A stretch of DNA of 64,000 bases from Clostridia bacterium (GCA_017938695.1 JAGBBA010000049.1:1-64000), one strand, 5' to 3'. Counted from the first letter of the stretch, positions 8,044 to 16,584 are shown. Notes: generated by a model from the letters alone, not told the origin. Numbers and translations are program-made.

Positions 8044-9342
8044 ATGCCAAATTACTATCAGCCTGAGATCGAAACCGCGTCCCGCGAGCAGATCCTGGCC
8101 TGGCAGAACGAACGTCTTGTCAAGCAGGTACAGCACGTGTGGAACAACGTCCCCTACTACCGCCAGAAGATGGAAGAGAAGGGCGTGACCCCTGATGACA
8201 TCAAGGGTGTCAGCGACCTGCACAAGCTGCCCTTCCTCACCAAGGCAGACCTGCGCGATGCCTATCCCTACGGCCTGATGGGCAAGCCCAAGAGCGAGTG
8301 CGTGCGCATCCAGTCCACCTCCGGCACCACCGGCCGCCGCGTGGTGGCCTTCTACACCCAGCACGACATCGACCTGTGGGAAGACTGCTGCGCCCGTGCC
8401 ATCGTGGCCGCTGGCGGCACCAAGGACGATGTGGTGCAGGTGGCCTACGGCTATGGCCTGTTCACCGGCGGCCCCGGCCTGAACGGCGGCTCCCACAAGG
8501 TGGGCTGCCTGACCCTGCCCATGTCCTCCGGCAACACCGAGCGTCAGCTCCAGTTTATGACCGACCTGGAGGCCACCATCCTCTGCTGCACCCCCTCCTA
8601 TGCCGAATACCTGGCCGAAACCGTCCATGAGCAAGGCCTGCGGGATAAGATCAAGCTGAAGGCCGGCATCTTCGGTGCCGAAGCCTGGAGCGAGGAGATG
8701 CGCCGGGATATCGAGAAGAGCCTGGGCATCAAAGCCTATGACATTTACGGCCTGACCGAAACCTCCGGCCCCGGTGTGGCCTACGAGTGCTCTGAGCAGA
8801 CCGGCATGCACATTAACGAGGATCACTTCATCGCCGAGATCATCGACCCCGAAACCGGCGAAGTGCTGCCCGAGGGCTCCAAGGGCGAATTGGTCTTCAC
8901 CTCCATCACCAAGGAGGCCTTCCCCCTGCTGCGCTACCGCACCCGCGACATCTGTGTGCTGACCCGCAAGCCCTGCTCCTGCGGCCGCACCCATGTGAAG
9001 ATGTCCAAGCCCATGGGCCGCAGCGACGACATGCTGATCATCAAGGGCGTGAACGTATTCCCCTCCCAGATCGAAACCGTTCTTCTGGAGCAGGGCTACC
9101 CCGCCAACTACCAGATCGTCGTGGATCGCGTGAACCATTCCGACACCCTGGAAGTTATGGTGGAAATGGCCCCCGACAAGTTCTCCGACTCCCTGGCCGA
9201 TATCGCCGAGGAGGAGAAGAAGCTGGTGGCCGCCCTCAAGACCATGCTGGGCATCTACGCCAAGGTGCGCATCGTTTCGCCCAAGAGCATCACCCGCTCC
9301 GAAGGCAAGGCCGTGCGTATCATTGACAAGAGAAAGATTTAA
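8044..9342 (+). CDS. paaK: Phenylacetate--CoA ligase (PaaK type)
   Basis: A 432-residue adenylate-forming ligase that makes arylacetyl-CoA from arylacetate, ATP and CoA. Motifs include the phosphate loop STSGTTGRR (about residue 90), YGLTETSGPG, a cysteine-rich patch CVLTRKPCSCG (about 303-314) and GRSDDMLIIKGVNVFPSQIE. Length is usual for the family. In many anaerobes this gene sits next to iorAB and an ACT protein, as here. The ligase and oxidoreductase could together interconvert arylacetates and arylpyruvates or conserve energy during aromatic amino-acid fermentation. Start ATG at 8044 with AAAGGAG about ten bases upstream. Confidence 0.92.
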   Translation: MPNYYQPEIETASREQILAWQNERLVKQVQHVWNNVPYYRQKMEEKGVTPDDIKGVSDLHKLPFLTKADLRDAYPYGLMGKPKSECVRIQSTSGTTGRRVVAFYTQHDIDLWEDCCARAIVAAGGTKDDVVQVAYGYGLFTGGPGLNGGSHKVGCLTLPMSSGNTERQLQFMTDLEATILCCTPSYAEYLAETVHEQGLRDKIKLKAGIFGAEAWSEEMRRDIEKSLGIKAYDIYGLTETSGPGVAYECSEQTGMHINEDHFIAEIIDPETGEVLPEGSKGELVFTSITKEAFPLLRYRTRDICVLTRKPCSCGRTHVKMSKPMGRSDDMLIIKGVNVFPSQIETVLLEQGYPANYQIVVDRVNHSDTLEVMVEMAPDKFSDSLADIAEEEKKLVAALKTMLGIYAKVRIVSPKSITRSEGKAVRIIDKRKI

Positions 9343-9353
9343 GGAGGTGCGCC

Positions 9354-9785
9354 ATGAGCGTTCATCAGATCTCTGTTTTCCTGGAGAACCGTGCCGGTCA
9401 GCTGGCCCAGATCACCCGCCTGCTGGCTGACAACAACATCAACATGCGCGCCCTGAACATTGCCGAAACCAAGGATTACGGCGTGCTGCGCCTGATCGTG
9501 GATGACAGCGAAAAAGCTACCGGCGTGCTGCTGGGCGAAGGCTTCATCCTGAACATGACCCCCGTGACCGTGGTGGTCGTGCCTGACGAAGCCGGCGGCC
9601 TGGCCTCCGTGCTGGATGTGCTGGCCGAAGGCGGTATCGACGTGGATTACATGTACTCCATGTTCCCCCATGCCGACGGCAAGGCCTGCATGGTCTTCCG
9701 CCTGAAGGACGAGAATGCCTTCGTTTCCCGCCTCACCAGCCACGGCCTGCATGTGGCCACCAAGACGGAACTGGGCCTGAAATAA
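9354..9785 (+). CDS. Tandem ACT-domain protein, probable amino-acid sensor
   Basis: 143 residues comprising two ACT domains (about 1-70 and 71-140). The first begins QISVFLENRAGQLAQITRLL with the typical Gly-glutamine loop, the second VVVVPDEAGGLASVLDVL. ACT domains bind amino acids as regulators. This stand-alone form is often encoded after paaK and iorAB and may sense an aromatic or branched amino acid to control those enzymes (inference from neighbourhood). It has no catalytic domain. AAGGAGG lies eight bases before the ATG and 11 bases separate it from paaK, so the genes are co-transcribed. It is the last gene of the operon. Confidence 0.85.
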   Translation: MSVHQISVFLENRAGQLAQITRLLADNNINMRALNIAETKDYGVLRLIVDDSEKATGVLLGEGFILNMTPVTVVVVPDEAGGLASVLDVLAEGGIDVDYMYSMFPHADGKACMVFRLKDENAFVSRLTSHGLHVATKTELGLK

Positions 9786-9800
9786 TTGAAAGCATATGAA

Positions 9801-9828
9801 AAGACGCTCGCATAGCGGGCGTCTTTTT
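9801..9828 (+). terminator. Bidirectional intrinsic terminator (ACT gene / AraC gene)
   Basis: An 11-bp stem (9801-9811 with 9815-9825) around AAGACGC/GCGTCTT, followed by TTTTT on the plus strand and by TTTTC on the minus strand. It sits between convergent genes and can serve both. Confidence 0.85.
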
Positions 9829-9837
9829 GCTTGCTGT

Positions 9838-10695
9838 TTACACCACCGGGTTTCTGCCCATGTTGGCACTGGGGTCGCGCTTGACCTGCTTTGGCGACAG
9901 GCCGAACTTCTTTTTGAACAGGCGGCTGAAGTAGTAAGCGTCGCAGAAGCCGTAGCTCATGGCCACGTCCTTGATGGTGCGCGTGCCGGTGCGCAGATCC
10001 TTGTAGGCGGCCTCCAGCTTCATGTTCAGCTGGTACTGGTGCACGCTTTCGCCGGTGATCTCGCGGAAGCGGGCCGACAGGGTGCGCACGTTCATCTGCA
10101 CGCTTTCGGCGATCTCCTCCAGGCTGTACATCCGCTCCGGATGCTTGCGGAACATACTGATCACCGCCACCGTCCATTCCTCACGCTGGGCGTCATCCGC
10201 CAGGCCGATGGAGGCCAGCTCGTCCAGCAGGAGGTTGAGCAGCAGCGTCAGCCGCCGCTCCGTGTTGGGCTGGTGGGACCAGTACAGGTCGATGATCCCG
10301 TTGATGATCTTGGTGGCTGCATTGTTTTGTCCGCAGTGGACCACCGTGGGCAGGATCACCGTGCCGCTGCCCTGCTCCTCCAACTCCTCACGGGTGAGGA
10401 ATTTCTCACCGTGGTCGCCTGGCAGCGTGTTGAAGTGGATGAAGATGGAGCGCATATTCACCGAGCAGGGTGCCGTGCCGTAATGATGGCTGCCCGCCCG
10501 CAGCAGGATGATATCCCCCGTCTGCAGAGTGAAGGACTCATCGTCCTGGGCAATGGGCTGCTCGCCGGAGTAGATGTAGAGCAAGTCGTGCTCAGAGAGA
10601 ATGCGGTCGAGATGCGTTTCAGGCACAGGGTATACATTGGTACCGCACAGGGTCACTTTGCGATGATGCGATATTGGCAGGACGGTATAACTCAT
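9838..10695 (-). CDS. AraC/XylS-family transcriptional regulator
   Basis: About 285 residues. The first 170 form a cupin-like sensor, with the barrel glycines in FTLQTGDIILLRAGSHHYG. The last 100 carry two helix-turn-helix motifs: YSLEEIAESVQMNVRTLSARFREITG and TIKDVAMSYGFCDAYYFSRLFKKKFG, followed by the usual SPKQVKR. It is divergent from the sugar-uptake operon and is the obvious candidate regulator of it, sensing an imported sugar. The ATG at 10695 is chosen over an upstream GTG (10704), because a GGGGTG ribosome site precedes the ATG at proper spacing. Ends in a terminator shared with the ACT gene. Confidence 0.9.
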   Translation of the reverse strand: MSYTVLPISHHRKVTLCGTNVYPVPETHLDRILSEHDLLYIYSGEQPIAQDDESFTLQTGDIILLRAGSHHYGTAPCSVNMRSIFIHFNTLPGDHGEKFLTREELEEQGSGTVILPTVVHCGQNNAATKIINGIIDLYWSHQPNTERRLTLLLNLLLDELASIGLADDAQREEWTVAVISMFRKHPERMYSLEEIAESVQMNVRTLSARFREITGESVHQYQLNMKLEAAYKDLRTGTRTIKDVAMSYGFCDAYYFSRLFKKKFGLSPKQVKRDPSANMGRNPVV

Positions 10696-10760
10696 AAAAA
10701 ACACCCCGTAAAAAAGTTCATGTTTTTGCTGTTTTGTTCATGTTTTTCTTCTTTAACCTC

Positions 10761-10789
10761 ATTATAAGCGAAAAATACGGAAAATGCAA
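10761..10789 (-). promoter_or_regulatory. Sigma-A promoter of the AraC-type regulator
   Basis: Minus-strand TTGCAT (10784-10789), a spacer of exactly 17 bases and a perfect TATAAT (10761-10766), about 65 bases before the regulator start. Confidence 0.7.
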
Positions 10790-11018
10790 CCACGTTCAAA
10801 AACGTTTTCGTCAATGTTTTTCTGCCTCTTTTTCTATATTTTCCCAACCATTTCTCGGCATATTAATGTCCATCCATCTTCATTTGTTGCGTCTTTATGT
10901 TTATCTTTTGCCTTGTATTTGCTTTGTTTTTCGGCATTTCGTGCATATCCGGCCGTTTCCCCATTGTCATTCTGGCAAAATTTCCACCTCAATGCACATC
11001 ATTTTTCTTGATTTTCTA
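10790..11018. other. Pyrimidine-rich intergenic stretch without a gene
   Basis: A T- and C-rich, low-GC stretch between the regulator promoter and the uptake-operon promoter. Short open frames exist but have no ribosome site and a low-complexity composition. AraC-type proteins bind direct half-sites in such regions, but none could be assigned with confidence by eye. Confidence 0.5.
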
Positions 11019-11048
11019 TTGTGAAAAACCATTTTCACACAGTATGAT
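11019..11048 (+). promoter_or_regulatory. Promoter of the glycan uptake operon with overlapping palindrome
   Basis: TTGTGA (11019-11024), an 18-base spacer and TATGAT (11043-11048), 61 bases before the solute-binding protein. A perfect inverted repeat GTGAAAA-N4-TTTTCAC (11021-11038) covers the -35 box and spacer, a natural position for a repressor. The shape suits a dimeric LacI- or GntR-type repressor better than AraC, and no such gene is in view. Promoter fairly likely, operator role inferred. Confidence 0.6.
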
Positions 11049-11108
11049 ATAGATAAAGAGCGGCGGATGACATCACGCCGTTCACACAAAAAAGAGGAGG
11101 AACCAAGT

Positions 11109-12698
11109 ATGAAGAAGATCGTTGCTCTGGTTCTGGCCGCCATGATGCTCCTGGGCATGATGAGCTTCGCCAGTGCCGAAGGAGAGAAGGTCCAGCTGAC
11201 CGCGCTGTTCATCGCGCATCCGCTGACCAAGCACGTGGATGAAATGAAGTGGGTCAGCGAGCTGGAAGAGCGCGCTGGCGTGGATGTGACCTGGGAAGTT
11301 ATCTGGACTGACTGGGATCAGGTTAAGTCCACCCGCTTCGCCTCTGGCGACATCCCGGACCTGCTGTTCAACGCCACCAACGACGCTGACTATGTGACCT
11401 ATCAGGGCCTGTTCATGGACCTGACCGAGCTGGTGGCCCAGCACGCCCCCAACGTAACGGCCATGTTCACCGAGGAGCCCGACACCCTGTCCCTGGCAAA
11501 GACGCTGGAAGGCAACATCTACGGCCTGCCCAAGTTCCAGGGCAAGTGGCCTGACACCAACACCGTTATGTTCGTCAACAAGGTTTGGCTGGACAAGGTT
11601 GGCAAGGAAGTTCCCACCACCCTGACCGAGCTGAAGGACGTTCTGCTTGCTTTCAAGGAGCAGGATGCTAACGGCAACGGCGATGCTAACGACGAAGTTC
11701 CCATGGACTTCAACGGCTGGTTCGGCGGCGCTTACGGCCTGCACAACCTGATCGGCTCCTGGGGCATCCAGCAGACCAACTGGGGCTATGACTCCTACTT
11801 CGCCGAGAACGCCACCGTTAAGGCTTTCGCCGTGGACGAGCGTTACAAGGAAATGATGATCTACCTGGCCGACCTGTACGAGAACGGCCTGATCAACGAG
11901 AACGCCATCACCAATGACTACTCCATGTTCCAGTCCCTGTCCCGCGGCGACGCCGAAGGCAACGCTCTGGTGGGCGTGGTTATGGGTTGGGAAGAGACCG
12001 ACAAGTTCGGCCCCGTGCTGCACAGCCAGTATGTGCCCTGCGGTCCCTTCGTGAACGATCTGGAATGGTCCAAGTATCAGGGCATCGCTCCCCGCTGGCC
12101 CTATGACTTCTCCGGCCTGAACATGAGCGGCAACCGCGTTTGCATGAGCGCCAAGTGCGCCAACCCCGAAGCCGCCATCAAGTTCGTTGACCTGTTCTAT
12201 GGCGAAGCCGAGTCCGTGGAAGGCCTGTTCGGCGGCATCATCGACGGCAACGTGGCCAAGGTTGGCGACAACCACTACGAAGTGCTGCCTCCTCCCGCTG
12301 AGGCCAACACCGACCCCGGCACCTGGAAGTGGACCTCTTCCTTCGCTGACAACGCTCCCATGTACATCCGTCGTGCTACCCGCGTTGACATGACCCAGGA
12401 CATGACCTATGCCCTGACCGAGCGCGAGCAGTACAAGGAGTCCATCGCCCTGGTTGACATGGAGAACGAGTACTATCCCCAGATGCTGATCAAGTACACC
12501 GCCGAAGACACCAATACCATGGCTGTTGCTCAGGCGAACGTGAACAACATCATCAACAACTACTGGGGCCTGTGGCTGACCGGCGAGTCCGACATTGAGG
12601 AAGATTGGGAAGACTATGTGGCTTCTGCTGAGGCTGCTGGCCTGACCGAAATCCTGAAGATCCGCCAGGCTGGCTACGAAGCTTGGAAGGCTCAGTAA
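11109..12698 (+). CDS. Extracellular oligosaccharide-binding protein (LplA-like)
   Basis: A 529-residue family-1 solute-binding protein that captures a glycan for the two permeases downstream. It has a clear signal peptide (about 23 residues, cleavage after FASA) but no lipobox cysteine, unlike most Gram-positive binding proteins, so it would not be lipid-anchored by the usual route. The mature part shows family features such as GDIPDLLFNATN, a PKFQG binding-cleft segment and NPEAAIKFVDLFY. Codon use is richer in highly expressed forms (GCT, GTT) than in neighbours. RBS GAGGAGG sits nine bases before the ATG. A strong hairpin after the stop may protect this part of the mRNA. The LplA/LplB/LplC architecture usually depends on a shared MsmX-type ATPase, and none is present here. 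Confidence 0.9.
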   Translation: MKKIVALVLAAMMLLGMMSFASAEGEKVQLTALFIAHPLTKHVDEMKWVSELEERAGVDVTWEVIWTDWDQVKSTRFASGDIPDLLFNATNDADYVTYQGLFMDLTELVAQHAPNVTAMFTEEPDTLSLAKTLEGNIYGLPKFQGKWPDTNTVMFVNKVWLDKVGKEVPTTLTELKDVLLAFKEQDANGNGDANDEVPMDFNGWFGGAYGLHNLIGSWGIQQTNWGYDSYFAENATVKAFAVDERYKEMMIYLADLYENGLINENAITNDYSMFQSLSRGDAEGNALVGVVMGWEETDKFGPVLHSQYVPCGPFVNDLEWSKYQGIAPRWPYDFSGLNMSGNRVCMSAKCANPEAAIKFVDLFYGEAESVEGLFGGIIDGNVAKVGDNHYEVLPPPAEANTDPGTWKWTSSFADNAPMYIRRATRVDMTQDMTYALTEREQYKESIALVDMENEYYPQMLIKYTAEDTNTMAVAQANVNNIINNYWGLWLTGESDIEEDWEDYVASAEAAGLTEILKIRQAGYEAWKAQ

Positions 12699-12713
12699 TC
12701 AGTAACCTACTCA

Positions 12714-12743
12714 GGCGGGATGCGGATAATTCCGCATCCCGCC
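12714..12743 (+). terminator. 13-bp intercistronic hairpin after the binding-protein gene
   Basis: A perfect 13-bp stem (12714-12726 with 12731-12743, loop TAAT) followed only by TCTT. With no U-run it is unlikely to be a full terminator. Such hairpins between binding protein and permease genes commonly stabilise the upstream message and lower permease expression. Confidence 0.7.
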
Positions 12744-12779
12744 TCTTGCCATCGTATCAAACGCAGGAGGGTAACTGCC

Positions 12780-13730
12780 ATGAAAGGAAACGCTAAAACC
12801 ATCGTAAAAAATAGACCCAGGAAAAGTATAGGCTGGTATCTGGCGAAGGACTGGCAGCTGTGGATCATGCTCTTTCCTGCTATGGTTTATATCCTGATCT
12901 TCTGCTATGTGCCCATGTACGGCGCACAGCTGGCCTTCCGTGAGTACAGCTTCGAGGCTGGCATCACCGGCGGCAAGTGGGTCGGCATGAAATACTTCAA
13001 CCAGTATTTCGGCAGCTCCATGTTCCTGTCCACCTTGCAGAACACCTTCACCATTTCCGCTTTCAGCATCCTACTGGGCTTCCCCGCCCCCATCGTGCTG
13101 GCCCTGATCATCAACCAGATCAGAAACAACAAGTGGAAGCGCACCGTGCAGACCACGGTGTACATCCCCTACTTCATCTCCACCGTTGTTCTGGTATCCA
13201 TGCTGAACGTGCTCTTCGCCAAGAAGGGCGGCGTCCTTTCCGATTTCATGAAGATGCTGGGCCTTGTACCCGAAAAGGCCAACCTGCTGGGCCAGGCGAA
13301 ATACTTCGTCGGCATGTATGTTGGTTCCGGCATCTGGCAAAGCATGGGCTGGAACTCCATCATCTACATCGCTGCCCTGTCCTCTGTTGACACCCAGCTG
13401 TACGACGCCGCCAAGATCGACGGTGCCAACCGCTGGCAGCGTGTTGTTCACATCGAATTCCCCGTTCTCGTCCCCACGATCATGATCCTTCTGATCATGA
13501 ACATGGGCGGCATTCTGAACGTTGGCTTTGATAAAGTTTATCTGATGCAGAATACCCTGAACCTCAAGGCGTCCCAGGTCATCTCCACCTATGTGTACGA
13601 CGTGGGCGTCAAGTCCTCCCAGTTCTCCTTCGGTACCGCCGTCGGCCTGTTCACCAATGTGGTGAACTTCATCTTCCTGCTTTCTGCTAACTGGGTCAGC
13701 AAGAAGATCACCGGCAGCGGCCTGATGTAA
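12780..13730 (+). CDS. ABC transporter permease (LplB-like)
   Basis: A 316-residue inner-membrane permease of the binding-protein-dependent type with about six helices. The cytoplasmic EAA loop reads YDAAKIDGANRWQRVVHIEF and contacts the ATPase. The amino-terminal segment KDWQLWIMLFPAMVYILIFCYVPMYG is typical of LplB/YtcP-like sugar permeases. The ATG at 12780 has GGAGGG about ten bases upstream; an earlier in-frame ATG inside the hairpin is not used. It pairs with the next gene. Confidence 0.92.
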   Translation: MKGNAKTIVKNRPRKSIGWYLAKDWQLWIMLFPAMVYILIFCYVPMYGAQLAFREYSFEAGITGGKWVGMKYFNQYFGSSMFLSTLQNTFTISAFSILLGFPAPIVLALIINQIRNNKWKRTVQTTVYIPYFISTVVLVSMLNVLFAKKGGVLSDFMKMLGLVPEKANLLGQAKYFVGMYVGSGIWQSMGWNSIIYIAALSSVDTQLYDAAKIDGANRWQRVVHIEFPVLVPTIMILLIMNMGGILNVGFDKVYLMQNTLNLKASQVISTYVYDVGVKSSQFSFGTAVGLFTNVVNFIFLLSANWVSKKITGSGLM

Positions 13731-13744
13731 GGAGGTGGATTTCC

Positions 13745-14680
13745 ATGACAGCTATCACCAATAAGGACCTTCGCAAGACGGAAGTCCACAACAACAAGAT
13801 TCGTGAAACCAGCCTGAGCGACCGCATCTTCGGCGGCGTGGTGATCATCCTGAGCATCCTGTGCTTCCTGATCATCCTCTACCCCCTGTGGTTCGTGGTC
13901 ATCGCTTCGATCTCCAATTCCGACCTGGTCAACCAGGGCAAGGTGACCTTCCTGCCGGTGGATATCCGCTTCTACGGCTATCAGCAGGTGTTTACCGATC
14001 ACCGCATCTGGAACGGCTACATGAACACCATCATCTACGTGGTGGCCGGTACTGCCCTGAACCTGGCTGTGACCATGCCCGCCGCCTATGCGCTGAGCCG
14101 TCCTGACTTCCGCGCCCGCAACCCGGTGATGATGTACTTCGTCTTCACCATGTACTTCTCCGGCGGCCTGGTCCCCCTGTACATGACCATTTCCAGCCTG
14201 GGCCTGATTTCCACCAAGTGGATCCTGATCATCTTCGTGGCAGTGAACACCTACAACCTGATCATTGCCCGAACCTTCATCCAGAACAGTATTCCCAACG
14301 ACCTTTACGAAGCCGCTATTCTGGACGGCTGCAGCCACTTCACCTACTTCTTCAAGGTGGTGCTGCCCCTGTCCAAGGCCATCATCTCTGTGGAAATGCT
14401 GTACTACGGCGTGTTCCACTGGAACGACTACTTCAACGCCCTGGTGTACAACTACAATCAGGCCAACGAGCCCCTGCAGATGGTGCTGCGCCGCATCCTG
14501 CTGCTGAACGAAGCTTACGCCTCCGGCAACGGCGGTGTGCAGGGCGGCTACGGCCAGTCCTCTGCCGACCAGGTGAAATACGCCGTTATGATCGTGTCCA
14601 CCGTGCCGATCCTGTGCGTGTATCCCTTCGTGCAGAAGTACTTCGAAAAGGGCGTTATGATCGGCGCCGTGAAGGGCTGA
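13745..14680 (+). CDS. ABC transporter permease (LplC/YtcP-like)
   Basis: A 311-residue partner permease with about six helices, containing the FTMYFSGGLVPLYM segment typical of LplC/YtcP and the EAA loop YEAAILDGCSHFTYFFKVVLP. It starts 14 bases after its partner behind AAGGAGG. The heterodimer would carry an oligosaccharide delivered by the LplA-like protein. The following hairpin and T-run mark a partial or conditional end of the transport transcript before the glycosidase genes. Confidence 0.92.
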   Translation: MTAITNKDLRKTEVHNNKIRETSLSDRIFGGVVIILSILCFLIILYPLWFVVIASISNSDLVNQGKVTFLPVDIRFYGYQQVFTDHRIWNGYMNTIIYVVAGTALNLAVTMPAAYALSRPDFRARNPVMMYFVFTMYFSGGLVPLYMTISSLGLISTKWILIIFVAVNTYNLIIARTFIQNSIPNDLYEAAILDGCSHFTYFFKVVLPLSKAIISVEMLYYGVFHWNDYFNALVYNYNQANEPLQMVLRRILLLNEAYASGNGGVQGGYGQSSADQVKYAVMIVSTVPILCVYPFVQKYFEKGVMIGAVKG

Positions 14681-14699
14681 TTTCCTACTTTACAATTTT

Positions 14700-14734
14700 G
14701 CGGGGGTATCTTTTCATGGATACCCCCGCTTTTT
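14700..14734 (+). terminator. Intrinsic terminator between transport and glycosidase genes
   Basis: An 11-bp GC-rich stem (14700-14710 with 14719-14729) followed by TTTTT (14730-14734). The T-run abuts the AGGAGA ribosome site of the next gene. No separate promoter was found for the glycosidases, so read-through probably sets a lower level for them. Confidence 0.8.
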
Positions 14735-14748
14735 AGGAGATGGACACA

Positions 14749-16584
14749 ATGAAGAACTACAAGCTGCAAGGTGCTGAGTATCAGAACGTTACGCTGCTGG
14801 AAAGTCCCTTCAAGGTCCAGCGTGACGAAACGCTCGAGCTCTACCTCAATCACCCCTCCAACGACGACATCCTCCACCGCTACCGCGCGAAGGCCGGCAT
14901 CCCCTCCCATGTCAACGGCATGGTGGGCTGGGGGCCGTCCATCGGCCAGTACCTGGGTGCCTACGCCAAGTGGTACCGCAACACCGGCGACCAGCGCGTG
15001 TGGGACAAATGCATGGATCTCTTCCACGGCTGGTGCGCCTGCGTGGACAAGTGCGAAGACCTGCTGGACTGCGGCACTTACATCTGGGAGAAGTTCCTGG
15101 GCGGCCTCCTGGACATGTATGAGTACATGGGCGTGAAGGAAGTCCAGCCCTGGGTGCTGCGCATCACCCGGTATGCCAAGGCCAAATTCCAGACGGATAT
15201 CCCCCGCGACGGCATCCAGGATCACCGCATGCGCGGCCAGATCGAATGGTACACCCTGCCGGAAAACCTCTACCGCGCCTACCAGCTCTTTGGCGATGGC
15301 ATCTACAAGGAAATGGCCGACGAGTGGATCTACCATTACATGTGGGATAAGCTGGCCAAGGGCGAAAAGGACATCGGCCCCCGCCATGCTTACAGCCAGG
15401 TGAACAGCCTTTCCTCCGCCGCCCGGGCCTACATCGTAACCGAAGACCCCCACTACCTTGAGGTGATCGAAAAGGGCTACAAGGAGATCACCGAGCACCA
15501 CACCTACGCCACCGGCGGCTACGGCCCGGGCGAGATGCTCTTCGGCGATGATCCCGGCTACCTGGGCAACGCCATCCTCCCTACCTGGGACCGCGAGTTG
15601 ACCCAGACGGACAAGCTGGTGTACAACACCTTCTTCGGCGGCAAGGCCACCCGCAGCGACTCCTGGGGCTCCTGCGAGGTCAGCTGCTGCAGCTGGGCGG
15701 TGTTCAAGCTGTGCAACTACCTGCTGAAGCTGACCGGCGATGCCCGCTACGGCGACTGGTGCGAACGTCTGCTGATCAACGGCACCCTGGGCCAGCCGCC
15801 CATCACCGAAAAGGGTCAGGTGCTCTACTACGCCAGCTATTTTGTGGACGGCGCCATCAAGTCCTATGAGGACCGCCGCCTGCAGCACATGGGCCAAAAC
15901 TTCGTGTGGCAGTGCTGCACGGGCACCTTCCCCCAGGATACGGCAGAGTATGCGAACATGATCGCCTACTTCGACGAGAAGGGCCCCTACATCAGCCAGT
16001 TCATCCCTGCGAAGATCGACTTCGCCCAAGGTGGCAAGGCTGTGAGCATCGTCAGCGACGGCGACTTCCCCCGCAAGCCGGAAGTGAAGTTCACCATCCA
16101 TGCCAATGAGCCTGCTGCCTTCGCGCTGCGCATCCGCGTGCCTGCCTGGGCTGTGAACGGCAACACCGTGCTGATCAACGGCGAAAACACCGGCCTGGCC
16201 ACCCAGCCCAACACCTGGCTGACCATCGACCGGGAATGGCACGACGGCGACACCGTGACGCTGGTTCTCCCCTACGCGCTGTCCTTCAAGGCGGTGGATC
16301 CCCAGCACCCCAACGTGGTGGCCCTTTGCTACGGCCCGCTGGTGCTCTGCTGCGACGAGATGACCGTGCTGGTGGGCGACCAGGCGCACCCCGAGGAGTG
16401 GCTCAAGCCCGTGGAAGGCCAGGAGAACACCTTCCGTACCCTGCCGGGTCACAGCGGCTTCTATCACCACATCTGCCGCACCTTCAAGCCTTATTACACC
16501 GTTCCCACCATGGAATGGTACTACATGTACAACCGCATCTATCCCGATATGGAAACCCTGGACCGGGAGCACCAGGGCACTTAA
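14749..16584 (+). CDS. GH127/DUF1680-like glycosidase
   Basis: A 611-residue cytoplasmic protein of the beta-L-arabinofuranosidase (GH127/DUF1680) superfamily, with an (alpha/alpha)6 barrel and carboxy-terminal beta domains. The cysteine glycosidase centre is recognisable but unusual: the glutamate and first cysteine lie in CEVSCC (E310, C313/C314) rather than in the ETC spacing of the canonical enzyme at 19624-21543. The later pair is WQCC (C389, C390). The family removes L-arabinofuranose or related sugars, but this variant may have another substrate. The ATG at 14749 is chosen because AGGAGA lies eight bases upstream; the ATG at 14740 overlaps that site. No signal peptide, so it acts on imported oligosaccharides. 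Confidence 0.8.
   Translation: MKNYKLQGAEYQNVTLLESPFKVQRDETLELYLNHPSNDDILHRYRAKAGIPSHVNGMVGWGPSIGQYLGAYAKWYRNTGDQRVWDKCMDLFHGWCACVDKCEDLLDCGTYIWEKFLGGLLDMYEYMGVKEVQPWVLRITRYAKAKFQTDIPRDGIQDHRMRGQIEWYTLPENLYRAYQLFGDGIYKEMADEWIYHYMWDKLAKGEKDIGPRHAYSQVNSLSSAARAYIVTEDPHYLEVIEKGYKEITEHHTYATGGYGPGEMLFGDDPGYLGNAILPTWDRELTQTDKLVYNTFFGGKATRSDSWGSCEVSCCSWAVFKLCNYLLKLTGDARYGDWCERLLINGTLGQPPITEKGQVLYYASYFVDGAIKSYEDRRLQHMGQNFVWQCCTGTFPQDTAEYANMIAYFDEKGPYISQFIPAKIDFAQGGKAVSIVSDGDFPRKPEVKFTIHANEPAAFALRIRVPAWAVNGNTVLINGENTGLATQPNTWLTIDREWHDGDTVTLVLPYALSFKAVDPQHPNVVALCYGPLVLCCDEMTVLVGDQAHPEEWLKPVEGQENTFRTLPGHSGFYHHICRTFKPYYTVPTMEWYYMYNRIYPDMETLDREHQGT

Noticed and set aside
10784-11024. Short plus-strand open frames between the AraC gene and the binding-protein gene
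   Set aside because: Pyrimidine-rich low-complexity peptides without ribosome site; they overlap both promoters.
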